A stretch of DNA of 16,117 nt from NCBI GenBank assembly GCA_900752785.1, contig CAADWP010000033.1:1-16117 (forward strand). Reading direction: 5' to 3'. The notes under the pieces were generated by a model, which was not told the origin of the DNA, made no database searches, and worked only from the letters and a program-made list of their open reading frames with translations. The stretch is from an uncultured Ruminococcus sp. (lineage in GTDB: Bacteria > Bacillota > Clostridia > Oscillospirales > Ruminococcaceae). This document shows positions 1-5,536 of the stretch, piece after piece; the stretch's first letter is position 1, and the number at the start of each line of letters is the position of its first letter. Made by a program: the position numbers and the translations under genes.

Positions 1-4
1 ACAT
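1..4 (-). CDS. 5' end of an unidentified gene cut by the window edge
   Basis: An ATG on the minus strand (bases 4-2) lies 8 bases after an AGGCGG Shine-Dalgarno-like motif (13-18). A good promoter stands upstream at 36-65. Together these suggest a gene that starts here and runs leftward out of the window. Only the start codon is visible, so nothing can be said about its product. The same AGGCGGT-type ribosome binding site precedes the regulator gene at 1570. Confidence 0.45.
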
Positions 5-35
5 TTTTCTTACCGCCTTTTTTCTTTTTTATTCT

Positions 36-65
36 ATTATACCACGGCTTAATATTTTTTGTCTA
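36..65 (-). promoter_or_regulatory. sigma-A-type promoter for the gene leaving the left edge
   Basis: On the minus strand, TAGACA (60-65, one mismatch to TTGACA) is followed after 18 bases by a perfect TATAAT (36-41) with an extended TGn just before it. Transcription would start near base 29. This leaves a short leader that includes the ribosome binding site at 13-18. Confidence 0.65.
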
Positions 66-92
66 ATTTATTATAGACGATTCAAAACGAAG

Positions 93-126
93 AGCAGGCG
101 TTCCTAATTAGGGAGCGCCTGCTTTT
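93..126. terminator. intrinsic terminator after the regulator gene
   Basis: A 12-bp stem (93-104 with 112-123, one G-T pair) closes a 7-base loop directly after the stop codon of the minus-strand regulator. The T-run is cleaner on the plus strand (TTTT at 123-126). On the minus strand the tail is CTTCGTTTTG, so termination in the gene's own direction may be less efficient. Confidence 0.7.
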
Positions 127-127
127 G

Positions 128-1570
128 TTAATTAACCACAACCGGATCAGAATAGTATTTCTGATTCGGACTTGACGGAGTATTGGGATAAAACATTTTT
201 ATACGTCCGCTGTCTATAAGCGGCTGGACGTATTTTTTCATTGCGTAAGTGACGGAGCTGAGACCTAAATATTTGGCTATCTCCTGGCGTGTCCTTGGCG
301 TCTTGCAGAATGCTACTATATCAATATCGCCGTTCTGAGTTCCTTTTTCGTCGCCAAGCCTGAAGCAAACTGTAAACTCTCCACGCTCGTTGCGGAATTC
401 AGGAGCAGGCAGTCCGTGCTCTTTCAGTTCCCTGCGTATTGTAGGGATACCGGAATAGCGATTTTCAGTAACGTCCAGAACTTCAAGAGCAGTTGCAAGA
501 ACCGGATTTCTTGTATCAGGCTGAATCTTTCCGAGCGTATCAAGCGTGAGTCTGCCGTATAGTCCGCCGGGATTTGTTATCTCAAGACGGTCGGCAAATA
601 TGCTCAGCTGAACAGGCATACCTTCCGTATGGATACTGTAATCACGGTGTACAAGTGCGTTGAGAAGAGCCTCACGGACAGAGTTAATAGGATAATCAGT
701 CTTGTCCTTGCGCTTGCCTGTATCGGGATCAACTATTGTTTTTTTGCGGGTATTCTTGCGGACGAACTGCAAGGCTTCATCTACCATATCGGGGATAGTT
801 CCTTCGATACGCTGATTATCTATGAACCGTGAGCCGTCGATATCTGTATCGCCTACCTCAGTGCCAGGTACTGATACAGCGATGATACCGAGCTGTGGGA
901 AGTAAGCCTGCGGATACAGTCCGAACAGAAACTCAGCGGCAAGAGTTGGCTTACCTTCTCGCATTATGCTCATAAGCTCCAGTATCTGACTGTCCTCCAG
1001 ATTGCTTAGGTTGGGCTTGTCTGTCTTCAGCAGCTTCAGATATTCCGCCAGTTTATCACTGCTCAGAGAGGAGACAGCTGCTCTTTCAACAGGACGGATA
1101 TCATCCTGATATTTTTTGCGGTAAGCTTCAAAGCTGTATACTTCATATTCGCTCATGTGCTGGTCGGATTCGCCTACACGCACATACGAGCCTTTCAGAC
1201 GTCCCTTGCCCTTGTAGAAGCATGGGCGCTCTGATATATCTATTGGGGGTATCTCGGCTGAAACGACGTTCTTGCCGTCTATTTCAGCAACGGTAAAGAC
1301 GGCTCTGACAGGCGGCTCCATCTGCTCACACTGATTCATCACGCTTTTCTGAAGCTCCTGAACATCGTCAACGCCAGTTACGGCAAAGCCTTCGTTTTCG
1401 TACAGACCGAACACGATAACGCCGCCGTCATCCTGATTCGAGAAGCTGGATAGAGTATCAAACAGTCTTTCAGTTGCCTGCGTTTTGCTGCGCTTGACTT
1501 CAACTGTTTGAAATTCTGCCTGAGCGTTTTGAATCTTTCTTACAATGTTTTTTAAATCTATCTCATTCAT
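128..1570 (-). CDS. AlbA_2 (Schlafen-type) DNA-binding / HATPase_c_4 transcriptional regulator
   Basis: This 480-residue protein has the COG2865 architecture. An N-terminal AlbA_2 domain (about residues 15-150) contains EVKRS and GGVIVFGLYE. A central GHKL-like ATPase domain (about 290-400) carries the N-box EALLNALVHRDY and a later NPGGLYG. The C-terminal winged helix (about 415-475) includes RTRQEIAKYLGLSSVTYAMKKY. Proteins of this family are usually annotated as putative transcriptional regulators or RecG-like ATP-binding proteins, and few have a known target. I chose the ATG at 1570 over the TTG at 1597 because AAGGCGGTGA lies 7-8 bases before it. The TTG has no such site and falls within the predicted promoter and transcription-start region. 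Five ATTTTAAAT-type repeats surround the promoter, so autoregulation is likely (inference). Domain calls are firm; the biological role is unknown. Confidence 0.85.
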   Translation of the reverse strand: MNEIDLKNIVRKIQNAQAEFQTVEVKRSKTQATERLFDTLSSFSNQDDGGVIVFGLYENEGFAVTGVDDVQELQKSVMNQCEQMEPPVRAVFTVAEIDGKNVVSAEIPPIDISERPCFYKGKGRLKGSYVRVGESDQHMSEYEVYSFEAYRKKYQDDIRPVERAAVSSLSSDKLAEYLKLLKTDKPNLSNLEDSQILELMSIMREGKPTLAAEFLFGLYPQAYFPQLGIIAVSVPGTEVGDTDIDGSRFIDNQRIEGTIPDMVDEALQFVRKNTRKKTIVDPDTGKRKDKTDYPINSVREALLNALVHRDYSIHTEGMPVQLSIFADRLEITNPGGLYGRLTLDTLGKIQPDTRNPVLATALEVLDVTENRYSGIPTIRRELKEHGLPAPEFRNERGEFTVCFRLGDEKGTQNGDIDIVAFCKTPRTRQEIAKYLGLSSVTYAMKKYVQPLIDSGRIKMFYPNTPSSPNQKYYSDPVVVN

Positions 1571-1659
1571 TTTAAATTTCACCGCCTTACATTTCAAATC
1601 TTACCATAGAATTTTAAATTTGTCAATAAGATTTTAAATGTTATTGTGGAATTTTAAAT
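1569..1659. repeat. five phased ATTTTAAAT direct repeats (putative operator array)
   Basis: ATTTTAAAT occurs at 1569-1577, 1611-1619, 1631-1639 and 1651-1659, and ATTTCAAAT (one change) at 1591-1599. Start-to-start distances are 22, 20, 20 and 20 bases, about two helical turns, which puts the copies on one face of the DNA. One copy lies in the spacer between -35 and -10, one abuts the -35 box upstream, one covers the -10/start-site region, and one covers the start codon. Confidence 0.75.
1598..1626 (-). promoter_or_regulatory. promoter of the AlbA_2 regulator gene
   Basis: On the minus strand, a perfect TTGACA (1621-1626) is followed by a 17-base spacer and TAAGAT (1598-1603) preceded by TGn. 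The predicted start near 1591 gives a leader of about 20 bases. The promoter is embedded in the ATTTTAAAT repeat array, so a protein bound to the repeats would block RNA polymerase. Confidence 0.75.
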
Positions 1660-1724
1660 CGAGTTTTAATTTTTCCGTCAGAGTTGGTAAAACTCATAAG
1701 TGATTTGAAAAAAAGATACAGATA

Positions 1725-1744
1725 GTCCCCGCGCGTGCGGGGAC
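1725..1744. repeat. GC-rich 8-bp inverted repeat (hairpin)
   Basis: GTCCCCGC and GCGGGGAC form a perfect stem around the loop GCGT in otherwise very AT-rich DNA. No T-run follows closely on either strand, so this is not a standard terminator. It lies between the terminator of the tRNA operon and the regulator's promoter. Just beyond it, TTTATATTAGAAA is repeated (1746-1758 and 1762-1774). Confidence 0.6.
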
Positions 1745-1793
1745 ATTTATATTAGAAAGCTTTTATATTAGAAAAAATCTTAGAAAAACAACG

Positions 1794-1823
1794 AAAAAAG
1801 CACTTCCGATCTCTCGAAAGTGC
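1794..1823 (-). terminator. intrinsic terminator of the tRNA operon
   Basis: GCACTTCCGA (1800-1809) and TCGAAAGTGC (1814-1823) form a stem with one mismatch around a 4-base loop. On the minus strand it is followed by six T residues (1794-1799). It lies 9 bases downstream of the tRNA-His 3' end. Confidence 0.8.
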
Positions 1824-1832
1824 CTATTTTTC

Positions 1833-1910
1833 TGGGGTGGGAGATGGGATTCGAACCCACGATCTTCGGGACCACAATCCGACGCTTTAACCAACTAAGC
1901 TACACCCACC
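1833..1910 (-). tRNA. tRNA-His (GUG)
   Basis: The cloverleaf is recognisable. The anticodon GTG is at 1873-1875 (reading TTGTGGT in the loop), the T-loop is TTCGAAT, and CCA is encoded (1833-1835). The histidine-specific extra G at position -1 (1910) faces C73, as expected for bacterial tRNA-His. Two stem mismatches are visible: U6-U67 in the acceptor stem and A31-C39 closing the anticodon loop. It is the last tRNA of a three-gene operon. Confidence 0.93.
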
Positions 1911-1925
1911 ATATAAATTTAAACA

Positions 1926-1954
1926 AATTTCTTCGCTTAAATAACGAAGAAATT
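1926..1954. repeat. 10-bp inverted repeat between tRNA-Arg and tRNA-His
   Basis: AATTTCTTCG (1926-1935) and CGAAGAAATT (1945-1954) form a perfect stem with a 9-base loop in the spacer of the tRNA transcript. It has no T-run and sits mid-operon, so a processing signal or spacing element is more likely than a terminator. Confidence 0.6.
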
Positions 1955-1957
1955 AAA

Positions 1958-2034
1958 TGGCGCGCCTTGCTGGATTCGAACCAGCGGCTTACTGCTTAGA
2001 AGGCAGTTACTCTATCCAGCTGAGTTAAAGGCGC
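1958..2034 (-). tRNA. tRNA-Arg (UCU)
   Basis: The acceptor stem GCGCCTT/AAGGCGC pairs perfectly. The discriminator is G73 and CCA is encoded at 1958-1960. The anticodon loop CTTCTAA gives anticodon TCT (bases 1998-2000), which reads AGA/AGG arginine codons. It is the middle gene of the operon. Confidence 0.95.
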
Positions 2035-2043
2035 ATAGAAAAA

Positions 2044-2065
2044 TTTAGCAGCATAAGCTGCTAAA
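2044..2065. repeat. 9-bp inverted repeat between tRNA-Gly and tRNA-Arg
   Basis: TTTAGCAGC (2044-2052) and GCTGCTAAA (2057-2065) pair perfectly around the loop ATAA. It fills the spacer between two tRNAs in the same way as the hairpin at 1926-1954, so both spacers of the operon fold into a hairpin. Confidence 0.6.
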
Positions 2066-2068
2066 TAA

Positions 2069-2142
<74 letters not shown>

Positions 2143-2162
2143 ATATCGTTTTGACAAATAAT

Positions 2163-2191
2163 ATTTTATCACATCAATTACCAAATGTCAA
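2163..2191 (-). promoter_or_regulatory. promoter of the tRNA operon
   Basis: On the minus strand, a perfect TTGACA (2186-2191) stands 17 bases before TAAAAT (2163-2168, one mismatch). The predicted start lies about 10-15 bases before the 5' end of tRNA-Gly. Confidence 0.85.
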
Positions 2192-2304
2192 TACCTATAT
2201 GCAAAAAAAGTCGTGTTGCACAAAAAAAGGACTATAGGTTGCGCAGATTTGACGATTTCGACAATAACTAATTAATACTCCATGTTTTTCCTATTTATTT
2301 TTTC

Positions 2305-2466
2305 TTAGAATGACATTAAATTTTCATTATAATACTTATTTTTTCAAAAAGACTTTATATAAATTGTATCACATCTTTGAAAAATAGTCATTATCAAATG
2401 ATAATTTTAAAGTAAAAACAAAACCGCTTTAATAGATATTTAAACCTATTTTAGCGGTTTTTTATT
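2305..2466 (+). ncRNA. possible small RNA with its own promoter and terminator
   Basis: A weak -35 (TTAGAA, 2305-2310) lies 17 bases before a perfect TATAAT (2328-2333). About 125 bases further on, the transcript would end at the strong hairpin with a T-run at 2422-2466. In between are an imperfect inverted repeat (TTTTTTCAAAAAGA near 2340 with TCTTTGAAAAAT near 2372) and the palindrome ATTATCAAATGATAAT near 2392. No open reading frame is credible. This rests only on promoter-like and terminator-like signals in AT-rich DNA, so it is tentative. Confidence 0.25.
2422..2466. terminator. bidirectional intrinsic terminator
   Basis: AAACCGCT and AGCGGTTT pair over 8 bases, continued by AATAG/CTATT after a small T-T internal loop, with a loop of about 10 bases. 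The plus strand has six T residues after the stem and the minus strand has TTTTGTTTTTA. It probably ends the transcript of the minus-strand GGDEF gene about 150 bases after its stop codon. Confidence 0.75.
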
Positions 2467-2469
2467 AAA

Positions 2470-2594
2470 TACTGTCTTCTGTGTTAAAAGTACACATATG
2501 AGATATGACAGTAGAAGAAAGACGTGTTGTGCACTTTAATAGTATTTGTGATACTTCTATATGGTCATCTCTTAAATCTGTCTTTTTAAAGTGC
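2470..2594. repeat. cluster of inverted repeats in the 3' UTR of the GGDEF gene
   Basis: TACTGTC/GACAGTA (2470-2476 and 2507-2513) encloses TGTGT/ACACA (2480-2484 and 2492-2496). Next to it, GCACTTTAA/TTAAAGTGC (2531-2539 and 2586-2594) encloses AGTAT/ATACT (2541-2545 and 2551-2555). AAAGAC (2518-2523) could also pair with GTCTTT (2580-2585), which would cross the second stem like a pseudoknot. Confidence 0.45.
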
Positions 2595-2608
2595 TTATGA
2601 GAAATTTT

Positions 2609-4540
2609 TTAGCTTTTTAGATAACGCGACAGCTTCTTTTTTCGTTTTTCGGTATACATAATATTATCGGCATCGGTAACGAAGCGAAAAATGTCTTCTC
2701 CCTTTTTCGGCATTGTAATGACATATCCGATGCTTGCGCTTAATTCAAATGGATTAATTTTGCTTTCGTTTACTTTATTAATATTTGCATTGATTTTTTT
2801 GTAAAGTTTTTTTGCGGTCTGATCGGTATAATCGGCAGCAAATACAATAAATTCATCTCCGCCGAAACGGCAGTATATTTCGTCATCGGTACAGGATTCC
2901 GTGAGAATATCAGCAATGCTGCATATCGCACGATCACCGACGCTGTGCCCATAAGTATCGTTGATTTTTTTTAAACCGTCTAAATCAATGAACATGAGCA
3001 TAATTTCGCGCTGCTGAGAAATGCAGTCGTTAAAAATGCTTTCGGTTGCCTGAACGAAACCGTTTCTGTTATAGATACCTGAGAATGTATCCCAAGCGTA
3101 CAGTCTGCCGAGTCTGTTTACGGCATATTCAAGACATAAGAGCTTTCTGATGTTTTCCAGGGAATTGCTAAGGTTTATGCAGAAAGTCTCGAACATAGAA
3201 TTATGAAGCGGCAGGGGAGAATTAAGTATGACCATATATCCGAAACAGCGCTCTCCAAAATGCAGCGGAATATGATAATAAAACCTTCCGCATTCATTGC
3301 TGCCGGGAAGATTCGGAATAATGAGATTTTTTGAGATTTTATTTACATCGTAAAACTTTCCGTTTTTATAGCATATCGGAACAAGAATGTCATTTGTATA
3401 GCTTTTGTTGGATTTTGCATTGTTTTTTTCGCTGTTTGATAAAATGTCAATGTCCAATTCCGAGCTCCAGTTATCACAAAGACATAAGTAAAATTCATCA
3501 GGATCAACATCTGCCGTAAATTTCTTAAGTGAACCGATATATTCTTCAAACGTATTGCAGCTCAATAGGCTTGTTGAAAGCTTGTTCAGATTTGACATGA
3601 AATTTTGGGTACGCTCAAATTTGTTGTAATTTCGATAATTAAGCTCGCGGAACTCATTGATGTCGTAAACAAGATTATCCGAGCATCCGCAGCTTTCCGT
3701 AAATCTGGTAGACATATTAAGGATAACGCTTCTGCCTTGAGGCGTTCCTATAAAATGATTATGGAGAATTTTACATGCAAGCCGTCCCGAATGGGCAAGG
3801 GGTCTGTCGACAGAAGTCAGCTCCAACTGATAATTATGATTTATATAAGTGTTGTCAAAGCCGGTTACAGCTATGTCTCTTGGGACGGAATATCCCTCCT
3901 CGGTGAGACGGTTAATAGCGGAAGCAGCCATTACATCGTTGGCGCATATAATAGCTTCGGGCATTTTTTCGTCTTTTTCGATAAAACATTCGACAGCCTT
4001 GCGCCCTGATGGAGAACGAAAGTCGCCGTAAAATATATTTTCTTTATTAAAAGGGATGTTATATTCATCGAGTACCTGAAGAAATGCAGAAAGACGGTCA
4101 GCGCTTTCCGGATTATCGGCAGGTCCTGAAATATAGCGAAAGTCTGAGAAACCATGAACATTAATAAGATGTTCGGTGATGTTTCTCATAGCTGTTTTAT
4201 TGTCGATTCCGATGTAATAAAGATACGGGATGTCGTTGTCAATGCTGACTGCGGGAATACCGGCAGATTTTATACGTTCAAGAATGTCTGAAATAACAGG
4301 CTGATGGGCAAGAGTGTTGGTGAGAAGTATTGCACCGTCAAAATTATTGAAATCGGGAAGATTGAATATGTTGAATTCGCCTGTGTCATGCTTTTCGTTA
4401 TTAAGGGATGCGCTAAAGGAAATGAAAGCGGATATGTCCAATGAAAATTCTTTGGCTGCCGAAGCTATTCCGTTGAGTATCTCGCTTTGGTAGCTTTGGT
4501 CGATTTCTTCAACTATAAGCGCGATTTTATATCCGTTCAT
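2609..4540 (-). CDS. cytoplasmic LacI-type sugar-sensor diguanylate cyclase (GGDEF)
   Basis: Predicted to make cyclic di-GMP from two GTP in response to a ligand. Residues 1-290 match the ligand-binding core of LacI/GalR regulators (GIDNKTAMRNITEHL, AIICANDVMAASAI, VPRDIAVTGFDN), but the usual N-terminal HTH is absent, so it should not bind DNA like a repressor. A middle region (about 300-470) of unassigned fold links to a GGDEF domain (about 480-643) with DTFSGIYNRNGF, FIDLDGLKKINDTYGH and an intact GGDEF at 560-564. The inhibitory RxxD site is missing (TDDE at 551-554), so product feedback through it is unlikely. There is no signal peptide or membrane segment. The ATG at 4540 has GGTGAAG about 9 bases upstream. 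It is monocistronic. The sensed ligand is probably a sugar, by family analogy only. Confidence 0.9.
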   Translation of the reverse strand: MNGYKIALIVEEIDQSYQSEILNGIASAAKEFSLDISAFISFSASLNNEKHDTGEFNIFNLPDFNNFDGAILLTNTLAHQPVISDILERIKSAGIPAVSIDNDIPYLYYIGIDNKTAMRNITEHLINVHGFSDFRYISGPADNPESADRLSAFLQVLDEYNIPFNKENIFYGDFRSPSGRKAVECFIEKDEKMPEAIICANDVMAASAINRLTEEGYSVPRDIAVTGFDNTYINHNYQLELTSVDRPLAHSGRLACKILHNHFIGTPQGRSVILNMSTRFTESCGCSDNLVYDINEFRELNYRNYNKFERTQNFMSNLNKLSTSLLSCNTFEEYIGSLKKFTADVDPDEFYLCLCDNWSSELDIDILSNSEKNNAKSNKSYTNDILVPICYKNGKFYDVNKISKNLIIPNLPGSNECGRFYYHIPLHFGERCFGYMVILNSPLPLHNSMFETFCINLSNSLENIRKLLCLEYAVNRLGRLYAWDTFSGIYNRNGFVQATESIFNDCISQQREIMLMFIDLDGLKKINDTYGHSVGDRAICSIADILTESCTDDEIYCRFGGDEFIVFAADYTDQTAKKLYKKINANINKVNESKINPFELSASIGYVITMPKKGEDIFRFVTDADNIMYTEKRKKKLSRYLKS

Positions 4541-4577
4541 AAGATTGCTTCACCACTTTTACTATCGGTTTATGAAT

Positions 4578-4635
4578 ATTTTATACGTATCCGACGGTAA
4601 TTTCGGCGGTATGATGCATTTATTACGTATAAAAT
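4578..4635. repeat. 12-bp inverted repeat in the leader of the GGDEF gene
   Basis: ATTTTATACGTA (4578-4589) and TACGTATAAAAT (4624-4635) are perfect inverted copies 34 bases apart. The left arm overlaps the self-complementary ATACGTAT. With transcription starting near 4642, both arms fall in the leader. They could be two operators (DNA looping or road-block) or one long RNA stem. Confidence 0.55.
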
Positions 4636-4648
4636 AATCCTTATATAT

Positions 4649-4677
4649 ATTTTACAATATTTCTTCTAAAAAATCAA
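4649..4677 (-). promoter_or_regulatory. candidate promoter of the GGDEF gene
   Basis: On the minus strand TTGATT (4672-4677) is followed by a 17-base spacer and TAAAAT (4649-4654). The fit is moderate (4/6 and 5/6) in AT-rich DNA. The leader would be about 100 bases long. Confidence 0.45.
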
Positions 4678-4839
4678 TAGATTTGTGAAATAATATTTTT
4701 TATCTAAATTCATTTTCTGTTAACAAACAAAAAGCTGCATTAAATAACGGTTGATTTCTTTAAAGTGTTGCCTAAAAGCTGAAAAAGTACCGACAATTTT
4801 TGATATTTTATATCAGATTGCTGAAAATTGCGAGGATTA

Positions 4840-4867
4840 TTGACAAATCAACAAAAAATGGTATACT
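4840..4867 (+). promoter_or_regulatory. promoter of ppa (and probably prs)
   Basis: A perfect TTGACA (4840-4845) is followed by 16 bases and TATACT (4862-4867), with an extended TGn before the -10. The start site would be near 4874, giving a leader of about 54 bases. Confidence 0.8.
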
Positions 4868-4927
4868 TAATATTGTAGGAAAATAACGAAATGCAATGTT
4901 GTTTCGGACAAGCTTCGGAGGAATTTT

Positions 4928-5458
4928 ATGAATATTTGGCATAATATGAGCCCAAAAAGAATCAGTCCCGATCATTTCTATGCCGTTATAGAGATCGGCA
5001 AGGGAAGCAAGATCAAATATGAGCTTGATAAGGAAACCGGGCTGATAAAAATGGATCGAATCCTTCATACATCTACACATTATCCGGCTAATTACGGTTT
5101 TATACCGAGAACTTTCTCTGACGACAACGATCCGTTGGATGTTCTTGTGCTTTGCTCGGAAAAGCTGATACCTCTTACTCTTGTTAAGTGTTATCCTATC
5201 GGCGTTATAAGAATGCTCGATAACGGTCATAGGGATGATAAGATAATTGCTATTCCTTTTGACGACCCGAATTACAATATGTATACGGACATTGAGGAGC
5301 TTCCTAAGCATATTTTTGAGGAAATGACTCATTTCTTCACCGTTTACAAGGAGCTTGAAAACAAGACGACAGCCGTCAACGAAGTGGATCATGCGGATGT
5401 GGCAAAGAAGATCATTGCCGCTGATATTGAATCCTATATTGAGAATTTCTGCAAATAA
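4928..5458 (+). CDS. ppa: inorganic pyrophosphatase, family I
   Basis: Hydrolyses pyrophosphate to phosphate in the cytoplasm and so pulls biosynthetic reactions forward. At 176 residues it has the usual family I length. The signature [10 protein letters not shown] (65-74) supplies the metal-binding aspartates. Other family active-site residues are visible and align well with the E. coli enzyme: K30, E32, R44, Y52, Y56, D66, D68, D71, D98, D103, K105, and the YK pair late in the protein. The ATG at 4928 follows GGAGG at a good distance. The next gene, a PRPP synthetase, begins 75 bases downstream with no terminator between, so the two are probably co-transcribed. That fits PRPP-dependent reactions releasing pyrophosphate. 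Confidence 0.97.
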   Translation: MNIWHNMSPKRISPDHFYAVIEIGKGSKIKYELDKETGLIKMDRILHTSTHYPANYGFIPRTFSDDNDPLDVLVLCSEKLIPLTLVKCYPIGVIRMLDNGHRDDKIIAIPFDDPNYNMYTDIEELPKHIFEEMTHFFTVYKELENKTTAVNEVDHADVAKKIIAADIESYIENFCK

Positions 5459-5501
5459 GACACGAAAACGGCGCGGCATAAGAGACTGCGCTCCATTTAC
5501 C

Positions 5502-5536
5502 GGAAAGGAGTATCGTACAAAAAGTACGAACACATG
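5502..5536 (+). promoter_or_regulatory. ribosome binding site bridged to the prs start codon by a hairpin
   Basis: A strong GGAAAGGAG (5502-5510) lies 23 bases before the ATG at 5534, which is too far in linear RNA. A perfect 6-bp hairpin, TCGTAC-AAAAA-GTACGA (5513-5529), fills the gap. Folding it out leaves 2 bases before and 4 after, an effective spacing of about 6. No ATG, GTG or TTG in this frame is closer to the motif. Confidence 0.65.

Larger units (their letters stand above)
2143..2608. other. gene-free region of about 465 bases
   Basis: No credible protein gene is visible on either strand. The stretch holds the tRNA promoter (2163-2191), a possible plus-strand promoter and small RNA (2305-2466), a strong hairpin terminator (2422-2466), and inverted repeats between that terminator and the stop codon of the minus-strand GGDEF gene (2470-2594). 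It is AT-rich throughout. Confidence 0.6.
4541..4927. other. divergent intergenic region of about 390 bases
   Basis: It separates the minus-strand GGDEF gene from plus-strand ppa. It holds a likely promoter for each direction and a 12-bp inverted repeat in the GGDEF leader. Between about 4690 and 4830 I see only AT-rich sequence with no clear signal. Confidence 0.6.

Noticed and set aside
1571..1597. Upstream TTG start at 1597 for the AlbA_2 regulator
   Set aside because: It lies next to the predicted -10 box and start site and has no ribosome binding site, whereas the ATG at 1570 has AAGGCGGTGA at proper distance.
1569..1659. Repeat array considered as a CRISPR
   Set aside because: The units are only 9 bases with 11-13-base gaps and overlap a promoter and start codon, so they resemble operator sites.
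5513..5529. Hairpin before prs considered as a terminator
   Set aside because: There is no T-run after it, the stem is short, and it sits between a ribosome binding site and a start codon.
4808..5533. Minus-strand open frame of 241 codons opposite ppa
   Set aside because: It is the mirror of the pyrophosphatase gene and its promoter, has no start signals, and shows no domain.
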